Notes under the pieces: model-generated
What the model was told of the DNA's origin: nothing
The model's input: only the letters and a program-made list of their open reading frames with translations
The model's database searches: none
Position numbers and translations under genes: made by a program
Source of the DNA: an uncultured bacterium
GTDB taxonomy: Bacteria > Bacteroidota > Bacteroidia > Bacteroidales > Marinifilaceae
Direction of reading: 5' to 3'
DNA length: 64,000 nt
NCBI GenBank assembly: GCA_905216195.1
Contig: CAJMSX010000006.1
Coordinates: 28,503 to 92,502, forward strand
Part shown: piece after piece, positions 16,600-25,340 of the stretch
Numbering within the stretch: the first letter of the stretch is position 1
How the letters are laid out: each line of letters begins with the position of its first letter

Positions 16600-16633
16600 C
16601 GTGATTTTAATATAAAAACTTAATACCCATTGA

Positions 16634-17236
16634 ATGAAATATTCTGACAACCTTGGCAAAATAAGCTACAGTTTGGGACTGAGCATCGCCAGCAACATGA
16701 TCTCTTCAGGAGTAAAAACCATCAATGCCGAAGCATTCAACGAGGCGATGTCGACTGTATTTTCCGGAAATATGCCGGAAATTATGCCGGACGAAGCCAA
16801 CAAAATTTTACAGGACTTTTTTAATCAGTTGCAAAACGAAAAAGGGGCGACCGCCAAAGAAGCCGGAGAAAAATTCTTGACGGAAAACAAAAAGAAAGAA
16901 GGAGTCATCACTTTACAAAGCGGACTGCAATACAAAATATTGAAAAACGGAAACGGACCGAAACCCGGAGCCGGCGATACCGTAAAATGCCACTATGAAG
17001 GCCGGCTGATCGACGGAACGGTTTTTGACTCTTCCATCCGGAGAGGCGAACCGGCAGAATTTCCGGTAAACGGAGTGATTGCAGGATGGGTGGAGGCCTT
17101 ACAACTTATGAATACCGGCTCCAAATGGCAATTGTATATTCCTTCGGAACTGGCTTACGGAGCAAGAGGGGCCGGACAATCCATCGGACCGAATGAAACC
17201 CTGGTTTTTGACGTTGAACTCTTAGATATCATTTAA
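16634..17236 (+). CDS. Cytosolic FKBP-type peptidyl-prolyl isomerase (FklB-like)
   Basis: The 200-residue protein has a helical N-terminal dimerisation domain typical of FklB/Mip proteins (residues 1-95) and a C-terminal FKBP domain (about 100-200). The FKBP domain includes VKCHYEGRLIDGTVFDSS, the VIAGWVEALQLM stretch and the LAYGARGAG loop. It lacks a signal peptide, so it should act in the cytosol on proline bonds of folding proteins. It is followed after 17 nt by a lipoprotein paralogue, giving a cytosolic/envelope pair in one operon. Active-site residues appear conserved. Confidence 0.93.
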   Translation: MKYSDNLGKISYSLGLSIASNMISSGVKTINAEAFNEAMSTVFSGNMPEIMPDEANKILQDFFNQLQNEKGATAKEAGEKFLTENKKKEGVITLQSGLQYKILKNGNGPKPGAGDTVKCHYEGRLIDGTVFDSSIRRGEPAEFPVNGVIAGWVEALQLMNTGSKWQLYIPSELAYGARGAGQSIGPNETLVFDVELLDII

Positions 17237-17253
17237 TTATAAATCTTTAAACA

Positions 17254-17976
17254 ATGAATGCAAAAAATTTAGTATTAACCTTAGCGGTAGGCGCATTGGC
17301 TTTAAGTAGCTGTAACAGCGGAGTGAACTCCACCACCGCTTCCTTGAAAACCGCCACCGATAGTGTGAGTTATTACATCGGTTATATGTATGGTACGACT
17401 ATTCAGCGCAACGGCCTGAAAGATCCGAATATGAAGGCTATCGTAGCCGGGATGAACGCCGCTATCCAGAAAAAAGAAACCGGTACGGATCTGCAGAAAA
17501 TGCAAATGTATATCGGTACTTACATGCAACAACTGGCTATGAAACAAGCGGAAGATAACCTGAAAAACGGGAAAGAATTCTTGGCTAAAAACGCCAAAAA
17601 ATCAGGTATAGATACCCTATCCGACGGTATTCAATACAAAGTACTGAAAAAAGGAGACGGCCCTACTCCTTCCGCTACGGACCTGGTAAAAGTACATTAT
17701 AAGGGAACACTCATCGACGGAAGCGAATTCGATTCTTCTTATAAAAGAGGCGAACCGGCTCAATTCCAATTGAACCAAGTGATCCCGGGATGGAGTAAAG
17801 CTTTACAGCATATGCCCGTCGGATCGAAGTGGCAAATTTTCCTGCCTTCCGATCAAGCCTACGGCCCCCGGGGTGCAGGCGGTATTATCGGACCGAACGA
17901 AACCCTGATTTTTGAAGTGGAATTATTGGATATCGTTCAACCCCAACTTGAAGGAACGGATGCGGACCAGAAATAA
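17254..17976 (+). CDS. Lipoprotein FKBP-type peptidyl-prolyl isomerase
   Basis: The 240-residue protein begins with a lipoprotein signal (VGALALSSC, lipidated Cys20), then a Mip/FkpA-like helical domain and an FKBP domain (about 125-230) with VKVHYKGTLIDGSEFDSS and QAYGPRGAGG. It is a paralogue of the preceding gene and probably a periplasmic folding factor anchored in a membrane. It is the last gene of the operon, followed by an intrinsic terminator. The C-terminal tail after VELLDI is short and acidic. Confidence 0.93.
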   Translation: MNAKNLVLTLAVGALALSSCNSGVNSTTASLKTATDSVSYYIGYMYGTTIQRNGLKDPNMKAIVAGMNAAIQKKETGTDLQKMQMYIGTYMQQLAMKQAEDNLKNGKEFLAKNAKKSGIDTLSDGIQYKVLKKGDGPTPSATDLVKVHYKGTLIDGSEFDSSYKRGEPAQFQLNQVIPGWSKALQHMPVGSKWQIFLPSDQAYGPRGAGGIIGPNETLIFEVELLDIVQPQLEGTDADQK

Positions 17977-17996
17977 GTACGCTTAATAAACGATTT

Positions 17997-18034
17997 AAAA
18001 GAAGCCGTTAAAAATCTTTTTGGCGGCTTCTTTT
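17997..18034 (+). terminator. Intrinsic terminator of the FKBP operon
   Basis: AAAAGAAGCCG (17997-18007) pairs with CGGCTTCTTTT (18024-18034) and runs into eight T. The 11-bp stem sits 20 nt after the stop codon. Confidence 0.85.
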
Positions 18035-18070
18035 TTTTCCTCCCGGTGCCGAAGCCCGGCTAAAAAATAT

Positions 18071-18078
18071 TACCTTTG
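18071..18078 (+). promoter_or_regulatory. -7 promoter box of the DUF3127 gene
   Basis: TACCTTTG matches TAnnTTTG. It lies 54 nt before ATG 18133 and just after the preceding terminator. Confidence 0.55.
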
Positions 18079-18132
18079 CGGAACATTCGGCAACACCGAA
18101 ATCTTTTCACCTTATTTATACTGTAACCGATT

Positions 18133-18507
18133 ATGAATTACGAAATTAACGGGAAACTCATCTTTAAAGAAGATACCCAGCATATCAGCGAAAGATTCCA
18201 GAAAAGGGAATTTGTCATCGAAGTGGAAAACGAAAAGAATCCGCAATGGAATGATTTTGTAAAAATCCAGCTCATCCAGGATCGTTGCGATTTACTGGAG
18301 AACATCGATTTGAACGAAAATATAAAAGTATACTTTAACGTCCGGGGAAGAAAATGGGAAAACAAAGGACAGATTTCTTATTTTACCAACCTGGAGGGAT
18401 GGAGAATTGAAAAAATACAACCTCAGGCCCCGGAATCCATGCCGGTTCCGGAATATAGCGTAGAAGATATTCCTCCCGCCCCGGAAGCTGACGACCTTCC
18501 GTTTTAA
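18133..18507 (+). CDS. DUF3127 small OB-fold-like protein
   Basis: This 124-residue protein matches DUF3127: MNYEINGKLIF, then QKREFVIEVENEKNPQWNDF and NVRGRKWENKGQISYFTNL. The family is small, common in Bacteroidetes and predicted to have an OB-like fold; some members are annotated as single-strand-DNA-binding-like, which is unproven. The tail is acidic (PPAPEADDLPF), much like SSB C-termini that recruit partner proteins. It is monocistronic, with its own promoter box and a following bidirectional hairpin. Confidence 0.85.
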   Translation: MNYEINGKLIFKEDTQHISERFQKREFVIEVENEKNPQWNDFVKIQLIQDRCDLLENIDLNENIKVYFNVRGRKWENKGQISYFTNLEGWRIEKIQPQAPESMPVPEYSVEDIPPAPEADDLPF

Positions 18508-18536
18508 TCTCCGGAAAACTTTTCCGGTAGGGCCTG

Positions 18537-18591
18537 CCGCCGCTCTTATTTTTTCGGAACCGATACTCCGCTTAAAAAATAAGACCGGCGG
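18537..18591. terminator. Bidirectional terminator between DUF3127 and CvfB-like genes
   Basis: CCGCCGCTCTTATTTTTT (18537-18554) pairs with AAAAAATAAGACCGGCGG (18574-18591) except at one position, around a 19-nt loop. The A/T-rich inner half and GC-rich outer half suit both convergent genes. Confidence 0.75.
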
Positions 18592-18605
18592 TATTCTTTA
18601 CGATT

Positions 18606-19445
18606 TCAATCTTCCGTTTTTAAACGGAGTTCTTCCTCTTGAAGCTCGATAATCCCCTGTTTGTATAAAGCTCCGATAGCTTTTTTATAATTCTTTTTGC
18701 TGCAACCGAATAATTGATAAATCATCTCGGGAGAACTTTTATCGGACACATCCAAAGCGCCTCCGTTATCCCGTATCTTTTTGAGTATTTGTTGAGACAG
18801 CAAAGCAATCTGGTCATATCCCGGTTTCTGCAAGACGAGATCGATTTTACCGTCCGGACGAATTTCTTTAATATAAGCTTTCAATTTTTGCCCGATCCGC
18901 AAAGGCTGAAAGATTTCATTCCGATAGATCACGCCCCAATGAGCGTAATTTACGATTACGGCATATCCTAAATCCGTAGGCCGGGCGATGAGGACATCTA
19001 CTTCCTGCCAGGGTTCGTAATCGGGGGGAGTGCGGTCCAGGTATTTTTCAATTTTAGCCGTGGCTACGATCCGGTCGGTCTCCTCATCTACATAGGCATA
19101 TACCAAATACGAACGTCCTTCTTCCATGCGCACCCGCTGTTCCCGGAAAGGGACCAAAAGGTCTTTCCGCAACCCCCAATCTAAAAAAGCGCCCGTCTTA
19201 CTCACCGATACCACCTTCATATAAGCAAATTCCCCCACCAGGATCTCAGGGGTCTCGGTCGTAGCAATAATCCGGTCTTCGGAATCAAAATAGATGAAAA
19301 CTTTCAGCGAATCGTCCGGGAAACAATTCTGCGGAACATATTCATTCGGCAAAAGTATTTCTCCCCTTTCCTCTCCGTCGAGATACACTCCGAAATCCAC
19401 TACTTTTACTACCGTAAGGGTATTGTATTTTCCTATTTTAATCAT
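18606..19445 (-). CDS. CvfB-like S1-domain RNA-binding protein
   Basis: The 279-residue protein carries tandem S1-like domains: the first at 1-60 (VKVVDFGVYLDGEERGEILLP), a second at about 70-130 (VVSVSKTGAFLDWGLRKDLL), and a third at about 145-210. A C-terminal winged-helix segment follows (SPEMIYQLFGCSKKNYKKAIGALYKQGII). This is the layout of CvfB/YitL, an RNA-binding factor linked to virulence gene expression in Staphylococcus; the role in Bacteroidetes is unknown. It is a single gene facing DUF3127 convergently. Confidence 0.9.
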   Translation of the reverse strand: MIKIGKYNTLTVVKVVDFGVYLDGEERGEILLPNEYVPQNCFPDDSLKVFIYFDSEDRIIATTETPEILVGEFAYMKVVSVSKTGAFLDWGLRKDLLVPFREQRVRMEEGRSYLVYAYVDEETDRIVATAKIEKYLDRTPPDYEPWQEVDVLIARPTDLGYAVIVNYAHWGVIYRNEIFQPLRIGQKLKAYIKEIRPDGKIDLVLQKPGYDQIALLSQQILKKIRDNGGALDVSDKSSPEMIYQLFGCSKKNYKKAIGALYKQGIIELQEEELRLKTED

Positions 19446-19593
19446 AATCCGTATTTTGTGTCAAAGGTAATACAAACCGGAGGCAGAACCAAATTTATTC
19501 GAATTTTGCCCTGAGAGGGTGATTTTATTTTACACTGGCCAGGGCTAGCCTATCCTAAATAAAACCGGCAGAAAAGAGGAGCCGCTAAAAAAA

Positions 19594-19618
19594 CGATTCC
19601 GGGAGATTCCCGGAATCG
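19594..19618 (-). terminator. Intrinsic terminator of the multidomain oxidoreductase gene
   Basis: CGATTCCGGGA and TCCCGGAATCG form a perfect 11-bp stem with a 3-nt loop. On the minus strand seven T follow. It lies 13 nt beyond the stop at 19631. Confidence 0.9.
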
Positions 19619-19630
19619 CAAATTGAATTT

Positions 19631-22600
19631 TTATTTAAACGCTTTCTCCGAAAGTCCCGGACCGTTTAATTTCAACTGATCGAAATATTCGGGTACGCTA
19701 CGTCCCATCAGCTTATCCACGTACATTTTGGCAATATACTGAGAAAGCATAAAACCGTGTCCCCGCATGCCGACGAACAATCCCAATTCGGGATCTACGA
19801 TATACCGGGGTTCCGTGTAATATCCCGACCACACGGCCTGTATGCCGACTCCGGCCAAATCCGGAATCCACTCCACAAACATTTCACTGACGATTTCCAA
19901 AAATGCTTTAGTGTTGATTTTCAGATTTTTATCAATACGCATGGCATCCAATTTAGGAGAAGCGCAACCGATAATCTGGCCGGTATGAGCAATTTGCTGG
20001 CCGTAGACGGCAGAGAAGCCCTTATAATCCTGGCGATCGATCAGCATATCGAGGTTAGTGCCGTTCTTTCCGAGCATAGGCAGGCGGCGCGTAATGAAAG
20101 CCTGGTGACGTACGGGATAGAGACCGGCATCGATGCCCATGCTGTCGCACAGTTTACCGGCTTCGCCCCCCAGAGCGTTGACAAAGTGTTCCGTGCGGTA
20201 TTCAATGTATTTTTTATCGTGTGTGAGCACCAGTACGCTGGTGTATTTCCCGTCCCGGACCGCCTCGATCACCCGGCAATCTTCTTTCACGGTTCCTCCG
20301 GCCGCGATACCGATATTACGGATAAGGTCGACCACTTTTCCCGGGGTGGCTTGCCAGCAATCGTCTGTCACCAGGGCCGCCAGGTATTTTTTCGATTTCG
20401 GGTTAAAATAAGGCGATATTTCTTCCCGGAATTGTTTCGGGGCGACCATTTCGGCCTTAGACCAGGCTTTACTGGCTTCCAAAGCTTTATAAGTAGCCTC
20501 GTCATGAGCAAAGTTTATGTATTTAATAGGCCGGTAATCGATATTGGACAAATATTGTAATTCTTTGAAAATAGCATGATTTTTAGCTGCGATTTCAGCA
20601 AGTTCCGGCAAGGAAAAAGCCGTACGTCCGCCGCCGATATTTCTCCAGGAAGAACCCCGGTCGGCATTGACCAGTACCGGATTCATTCCGGCTTCGGCCA
20701 TATAACGGAACAGAGAACTTCCGGCCATACCGCCGCCGGCAATCAAGGCCCCCACTTCTATTTTCTTGAAGTTTTCCCGGTTGGCTACCAGGTATTCGTC
20801 TCCCTTTTTCGCCGGATGCAGTTCTCCCAGCGTCAGTTGATTGGAAAGCGGGGCCCGGGGGGTGGCATCTCCCGTCAGTTCGATTCCCCGGCTTCTCAGC
20901 GCCTGACGCAAACGCGGTATACAACGCTTGCCCCGGCAAGGTCCCATACCCAGATGGGTCGTATGCTTGATTTCATCTATCGAAATAAAAGCCCGGTCTC
21001 CCACCACCTGCAATACTTCTTCCAGTTTCACATCATCGCAATGGCAAATGTAGGTGGGTCCTTCGACATCCCGCAACAGAGGTTTGAGATGTAAAGGCTC
21101 AGGATAATTTTCTTTCACGACGAATCCCCTCACACGGGTTAATTCTTCCCCTTGTATGGTCAGGGATTTTACGCGGGCCACATTGGTTTTATTCGGTTTC
21201 CTCAGGATTTTTTCAATCACTCCCTCTCCCAGTTTTTCTCCGTTATTGTTGACCAGAAATACTTCCTGCCCTTCCTTAGCCTCGTATTCGATGGGCAAAA
21301 ATAAGGTGTCTTTTTTCAAATGATACCCGAAAATAGCTAATCCCGGACATTGGTACACGCATTCCATACAGCCGATGCACTTATCGTAATCGACTACGGG
21401 AACGGAAGAAGTAGACGACTTGGTAATCGCCCCGTGCGGACAGGCAAAGGAACAAGGATTACAGGCGAACCCATACAAACAGTCGGCCTGTACGAACCCT
21501 CTTTTCATCATGCGTTCTTTTTCCGGCAAATGAGGTTCATCCAATATCTGCACCGGATGTTGCTGGGAATCGATATATTCCTTCGACAACACCAGGTAAT
21601 CGTCGTAATTTATCCTTACTCCCAACTCCATCATGATCTGCATGGCCGTGTGTTTCCCTTTCAGCACGGCACTGGTTCCCTCTCCGATACGAATGGCGTC
21701 GCCTGCCGCAAAACAACGGGCGCCGAATACTTCTTTTCCTTTGGTCCACAATTGGTTATCCGAAATCAAACCGGTACAGATATTAATCACATCGATTCCC
21801 TCGATAATTTTTTCCGTTCCCGGTATCGGCTTAAAGTTTTCACACTGAGCGATCACGGCCCCTACGATACCGTCTTTATTCTTATTGGGAATAGCTTTCA
21901 GCAATATATGGGAAGTCATAATGGGAATAGCCAGCCTTCTGACCCGGTTAGCCTGCACGGGAAAACCGCCTTCTTTCGGCAAAGCCTCGATAATCGCTTT
22001 TACATGGGCTCCCGCCTGCATCAACTGATAAGAGGTCAGATAGCCTATATTACCGGCTCCTACGGTCAACACATTCTTCCCCAACAGGGTAAGTTCGTTA
22101 TTCATCATTTTCTGTACGACGGCAGCCGTATATACTCCCGGCAGATCGTCATTTTCAAAAGCCGGCATAAAGGGCACCGCACCCGTAGCCACGACCAGAT
22201 AATCGGCATCTACAAAAAAGATTTCTTCCGTCAGCACATTTTTTACGGCAACCCGTTTTCCTTCCAATAAATCCCAAACCGTAGAATTCAGGTAGATCCC
22301 GTCCATATTTTCTCCGGCCAGCGTTTTGGCAATATCGAATCCGCGCATTCCGCCGAAACGTTTCTCTTTTTCAAAAAAGAAAAACTGATGGGTTTGCATC
22401 GTGAATTGTCCTCCGATCTTATCGTTATTATCGATAACGATATTGTCCACCCCGTATTTGTTAAATTCTTCGCGTACAGCCAATCCCGCAGGACCGGCTC
22501 CGATAATAATCACCGTCGTCCGCAAAATCCTCTTTTTGTCAATCCGTTCGTTCCCCTTTTCCTGAGGCATAAAATTCTCCGGTCTTTCCTGCACCTCTTT

Positions 22601-22861
22601 CACTCCGTCGACTTTGGTAATACAAATCCGCCGAATTTTTCCGTCTACCAACATTTCGCAGGCTCCGCACTTTCCGATACCGCATTCCAACGAACGTCCC
22701 CGTCCATCCAAACTGTGACTATGAACAGGATACCCCGCCTGATGCAGGGCTGCCGCAATGGTGTAACCACTCTCAGCTTCAATCTTTTTCCCATTGTATA
22801 AAAAAACGACTTTTTCCCGTGAAGGTACGTCTAAAATGGGATGGGTCTTAATTTTTGACAT
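19631..22861 (-). CDS. Large fused 2Fe-2S/FAD/ferredoxin oxidoreductase (sarcosine/proline dehydrogenase-like)
   Basis: From ATG 22861 the product has 1076 residues. The order is: an N-terminal 2Fe-2S ferredoxin-like domain with CGIGKCGAC; an FAD/NAD(P) pyridine-nucleotide oxidoreductase with IIGAGPAGLAVREEF and a second Rossmann motif TVGAGNIGYL; and a bacterial ferredoxin segment with CNPCSFACPHG and CIGCMECVYQCP (two 4Fe-4S clusters). Then come a BFD-like 2Fe-2S segment (ICHCDDVKLEE...GPCRGKRC) and a C-terminal DAO flavin domain (LIAGGGMAGSSLFRYM). Elsewhere these occur as separate subunits of hydrogen-cyanide synthase, opine, sarcosine or D-hydroxyproline dehydrogenases. The substrate is probably an amine or imino acid, but cannot be told. 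A frame extension to 22957 would add a poly-Phe run coded by a homopolymer and is unlikely. Confidence 0.85.
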   Translation of the reverse strand: MSKIKTHPILDVPSREKVVFLYNGKKIEAESGYTIAAALHQAGYPVHSHSLDGRGRSLECGIGKCGACEMLVDGKIRRICITKVDGVKEVQERPENFMPQEKGNERIDKKRILRTTVIIIGAGPAGLAVREEFNKYGVDNIVIDNNDKIGGQFTMQTHQFFFFEKEKRFGGMRGFDIAKTLAGENMDGIYLNSTVWDLLEGKRVAVKNVLTEEIFFVDADYLVVATGAVPFMPAFENDDLPGVYTAAVVQKMMNNELTLLGKNVLTVGAGNIGYLTSYQLMQAGAHVKAIIEALPKEGGFPVQANRVRRLAIPIMTSHILLKAIPNKNKDGIVGAVIAQCENFKPIPGTEKIIEGIDVINICTGLISDNQLWTKGKEVFGARCFAAGDAIRIGEGTSAVLKGKHTAMQIMMELGVRINYDDYLVLSKEYIDSQQHPVQILDEPHLPEKERMMKRGFVQADCLYGFACNPCSFACPHGAITKSSTSSVPVVDYDKCIGCMECVYQCPGLAIFGYHLKKDTLFLPIEYEAKEGQEVFLVNNNGEKLGEGVIEKILRKPNKTNVARVKSLTIQGEELTRVRGFVVKENYPEPLHLKPLLRDVEGPTYICHCDDVKLEEVLQVVGDRAFISIDEIKHTTHLGMGPCRGKRCIPRLRQALRSRGIELTGDATPRAPLSNQLTLGELHPAKKGDEYLVANRENFKKIEVGALIAGGGMAGSSLFRYMAEAGMNPVLVNADRGSSWRNIGGGRTAFSLPELAEIAAKNHAIFKELQYLSNIDYRPIKYINFAHDEATYKALEASKAWSKAEMVAPKQFREEISPYFNPKSKKYLAALVTDDCWQATPGKVVDLIRNIGIAAGGTVKEDCRVIEAVRDGKYTSVLVLTHDKKYIEYRTEHFVNALGGEAGKLCDSMGIDAGLYPVRHQAFITRRLPMLGKNGTNLDMLIDRQDYKGFSAVYGQQIAHTGQIIGCASPKLDAMRIDKNLKINTKAFLEIVSEMFVEWIPDLAGVGIQAVWSGYYTEPRYIVDPELGLFVGMRGHGFMLSQYIAKMYVDKLMGRSVPEYFDQLKLNGPGLSEKAFK

Positions 22862-22915
22862 AAGTTTTATTTTTGGTTTTTGGTTCTTTATTTTTGGCTT
22901 GCGTAAACCTATATC

Positions 22916-22932
22916 AAAAAAAAAAAAAAAAA
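22916..22932. repeat. Seventeen-base A/T homopolymer in the oxidoreductase leader
   Basis: Seventeen consecutive A on the plus strand (T on the coding strand) lie 55 nt upstream of the start at 22861. Such tracts slip during replication. Here a length change would alter promoter spacing or the leader RNA, and would move an upstream in-frame ATG (22957) in or out of frame. Confidence 0.9.
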
Positions 22933-22984
22933 GCTGACTTTCGTCAACTTTCTTCACATTTTTACATGTTTTTCAACACTGTAC

Positions 22985-23350
22985 CTACCCGATCCGCTGA
23001 AAAACAAAATTTCCTTCTACGCCCTGTTCATCCGTACTGATTCCTTTTATGGTATTTTCATCGACCCATATCCCGAAAAAACTATCCAGTTCGTAGTGAA
23101 TGTTGTGTTCGGCATGGATGACATCGAACTCTTTCGCCTCCAGACTCACTTTGAGGTCTTCGATTTTTCCGGTCAGGAATTCCTGAATCATAAAAGGTTC
23201 TTCCTCATCCCCTTTTTCCGTAAAAATAATCCTTCCCGACAAGGTATTCCCTTCCTGTTCCAACATCAATTCCCCTTCTGCGGTACCGAACCCATAATTT
23301 TCGGTATATTTCCATTTTCCCGCCAATCCTTTGCCATTTTCTTTCTTCAT
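22985..23350 (-). CDS. Small beta-rich hypothetical protein coupled to mazG
   Basis: The 121-residue soluble protein is not one I recognise. The sequence alternates in beta-strand style (GKWKYTENYGFGTAEGELML, GIWVDENTIKGISTDEQG) and may be a lipocalin-like or META-like barrel. It has no signal peptide. Its ATG overlaps the mazG stop by 4 nt (23347-23350), so translation is probably coupled. Confidence 0.75.
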   Translation of the reverse strand: MKKENGKGLAGKWKYTENYGFGTAEGELMLEQEGNTLSGRIIFTEKGDEEEPFMIQEFLTGKIEDLKVSLEAKEFDVIHAEHNIHYELDSFFGIWVDENTIKGISTDEQGVEGNFVFQRIG

Positions 23351-24138
23351 ACTCCTTTTTCCTCCCCTTTAGCTTCCTGCCAATAAGCTTCCATTTCTTC
23401 CAACGTCATATCCGTCAATTTTCTTCCTGTAGCTGCGGCTTTCTCCTCCACGTAGGAAAACCGCCTGATAAACTTATGATTTGTTTTTTCCAAAGCGTTC
23501 TCGGGATTGATACCATATAGCCGGGCCGCATTGATCACAGAAAACATGAAATCTCCGAATTCCCGTTCCATTTTATCGGGATCTCCCTTTTTCAATTCTT
23601 CCTGGAATTCGTCCAGTTCTTCCCGCACTCTCTCCCAGACATCCTCTTTCTTTTTCCAATCGAATCCGGCCCCCCTTACTTTATCCTGTATACGGTAGGC
23701 TTTTACCAAAGCAGGCAGGGATAAGGGAACTCCTTCCAATACTTTATGTTTCCGTCCCTTTTCCTTCAATTTCAATTGTTCCCAATTCTGCAACACTTCC
23801 TTTTCATCTTTCACGGTAATATCTCCGTAAATATGAGGATGACGGTATCGCAATTTTTCGCAGATTCCGGTGAGAACGTCCGCAATATCGAATTCTTCCC
23901 GCTCTTCTGCCAAACGGGCATAAAACACGATATGCATAATCAGGTCTCCCAGCTCTTTTTTTATTTCCTGCATATCTTTTTCCAGAATCGCATCCCCCAG
24001 CTCGTACACTTCTTCTATGGTTAAGCTACGCAGCGACTCGACGGTTTGTTTTTTATCCCAGGGGCATTTTTCCCGCAAGGTTTCGATAATTTCCACCAAT
24101 TCGGCAAAAACTTCCTTTTTACGATTGATATCATTCAT
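23347..24138 (-). CDS. mazG: Nucleoside triphosphate pyrophosphohydrolase MazG
   Basis: This 263-residue enzyme hydrolyses (d)NTPs to monophosphate and pyrophosphate and cleans non-canonical nucleotides. The first MazG domain shows CPWDKKQTVESL (25-36) and the metal-binding EEVYELGDAI (42-51) with a downstream ELGDLIMHIVF. The second repeat (about 165-225) has DELDEFQEE and EREFGDFMFSVIN. Both helical bundles are present, so this is the full-length form. It overlaps the next gene by 4 nt and is divergent from phoH. Confidence 0.95.
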   Translation of the reverse strand: MNDINRKKEVFAELVEIIETLREKCPWDKKQTVESLRSLTIEEVYELGDAILEKDMQEIKKELGDLIMHIVFYARLAEEREEFDIADVLTGICEKLRYRHPHIYGDITVKDEKEVLQNWEQLKLKEKGRKHKVLEGVPLSLPALVKAYRIQDKVRGAGFDWKKKEDVWERVREELDEFQEELKKGDPDKMEREFGDFMFSVINAARLYGINPENALEKTNHKFIRRFSYVEEKAAATGRKLTDMTLEEMEAYWQEAKGEEKGV

Positions 24139-24266
24139 AATTCAAACTTCTCTGACTGCTATGACGTTCAAAAACGAAAAGATCAAAATCTTTAGGAGCC
24201 CATCGTCAGGCATTGTTATTTTTATTAATTTGCACCTGCAAAAATAAAGGTTTTATTGGAAGTTTC

Positions 24267-25217
24267 ATGATAGAGAAAAGAATTAGTATCGGAAATATAG
24301 ATCCCATTGATTTTTACGGAGTTAACAATATAAAATTCAATATTTTAAAAGAATATTTTCCCAAACTCAAAATTACGGCCCGGGGCGACGAAATGATCGT
24401 GCAGGGGGAGGAAGGAGATATCGGTTTGTTTTATTCAAAAATTACCGCTTTACTGGAGCACTACCACCGTTACAACATGCTTACGCTGGCCAATCTGAAA
24501 CGGCTTATCCTGGAGGACAACCTGATTGAAAATCCGGAAGATATGGAATCTGTCATTTTGTTCGGAAATTCGGGGAAAGCCATCCGGGCGCGTACACCTA
24601 ACCAACGTAAACTGGTGGAATTATCCCGGAACAACGACCTTTTATTCGCCACAGGACCGGCCGGATCAGGGAAAACCTATACGGCCATTGCTTTAGCCGT
24701 ACGCGCTTTACGGAACCGGGAAGTAAAGCGGATTATTCTCAGCCGGCCGGCCGTCGAAGCCGGAGAAAGCCTGGGATTTCTTCCCGGCGACCTGAAAGAA
24801 AAAGTAGATCCTTATTTGCAACCCTTGTACGATGCCCTGGCGGACATGATCCCTCCTAAAAAACTCGAAGATTATCTGGCTACCGATATCATACAGATCG
24901 CTCCTTTGGCATACATGCGCGGACGTACCCTGAACGACGCTTTTGTGATTCTGGACGAAGCGCAGAACACCACCCGGAACCAGTTAAAAATGTTTTTAAC
25001 CCGTATGGGTGTCAGCGCGAAATTCGTTATTACCGGAGACATGAGTCAGATCGATTTGCCCAAACACAGCGAATCGGGACTCATACATGCCTTTAAAATC
25101 CTTCGTTCCATCCGGGGAATCGCCTTCGTGGAATTCGATTCGGGAGATATTATCCGGCACCGTTTGGTAAAAGACATTGTGCAGGCATACGATAAAGCGG
25201 AAAAAACGGAAGGATAA
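24267..25217 (+). CDS. phoH: PhoH-family ATPase
   Basis: From ATG 24267 the protein has 316 residues. The frame is open further upstream but that part lacks family similarity. The N-terminal part is KH-like, and the P-loop NTPase domain has Walker A GPAGSGKT (130-137) followed by the DAFVILDEAQNTT Walker B region and a GDMSQIDLP motif. PhoH proteins are cytosolic ATPases with suggested RNA helicase or RNA-processing roles and are often phosphate-regulated. In many genomes phoH neighbours ybeY; here it does not. The gene is intact. Confidence 0.93.
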   Translation: MIEKRISIGNIDPIDFYGVNNIKFNILKEYFPKLKITARGDEMIVQGEEGDIGLFYSKITALLEHYHRYNMLTLANLKRLILEDNLIENPEDMESVILFGNSGKAIRARTPNQRKLVELSRNNDLLFATGPAGSGKTYTAIALAVRALRNREVKRIILSRPAVEAGESLGFLPGDLKEKVDPYLQPLYDALADMIPPKKLEDYLATDIIQIAPLAYMRGRTLNDAFVILDEAQNTTRNQLKMFLTRMGVSAKFVITGDMSQIDLPKHSESGLIHAFKILRSIRGIAFVEFDSGDIIRHRLVKDIVQAYDKAEKTEG

Positions 25218-25310
25218 AACGAAAAACACCGTCCCTTCCGGCAGCCGGTTTTTCCGGAAGACACAGGGGGAATTTCCCGGTATTCCGTGTGAATTTGCCG
25301 CTTTATTGGT

Positions 25311-25318
25311 TATATTTG
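25311..25318 (+). promoter_or_regulatory. -7 promoter box of the flippase gene
   Basis: TATATTTG matches TAnnTTTG, 22 nt before ATG 25341. Confidence 0.5.
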
Positions 25319-25340
25319 CCCTGTATTTATCCCAAACGAT

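Noticed and set aside
19757..20560. 267-codon frame opposite the oxidoreductase
   Set aside because: It overlaps conserved DAO-domain coding sequence on the other strand and has no domain.
22862..22957. N-terminal extension of the multidomain oxidoreductase
   Set aside because: It would be read through a 17-base homopolymer as poly-Phe and a low-complexity KPKIKNQKPKIK stretch. The family starts at about ATG 22861.
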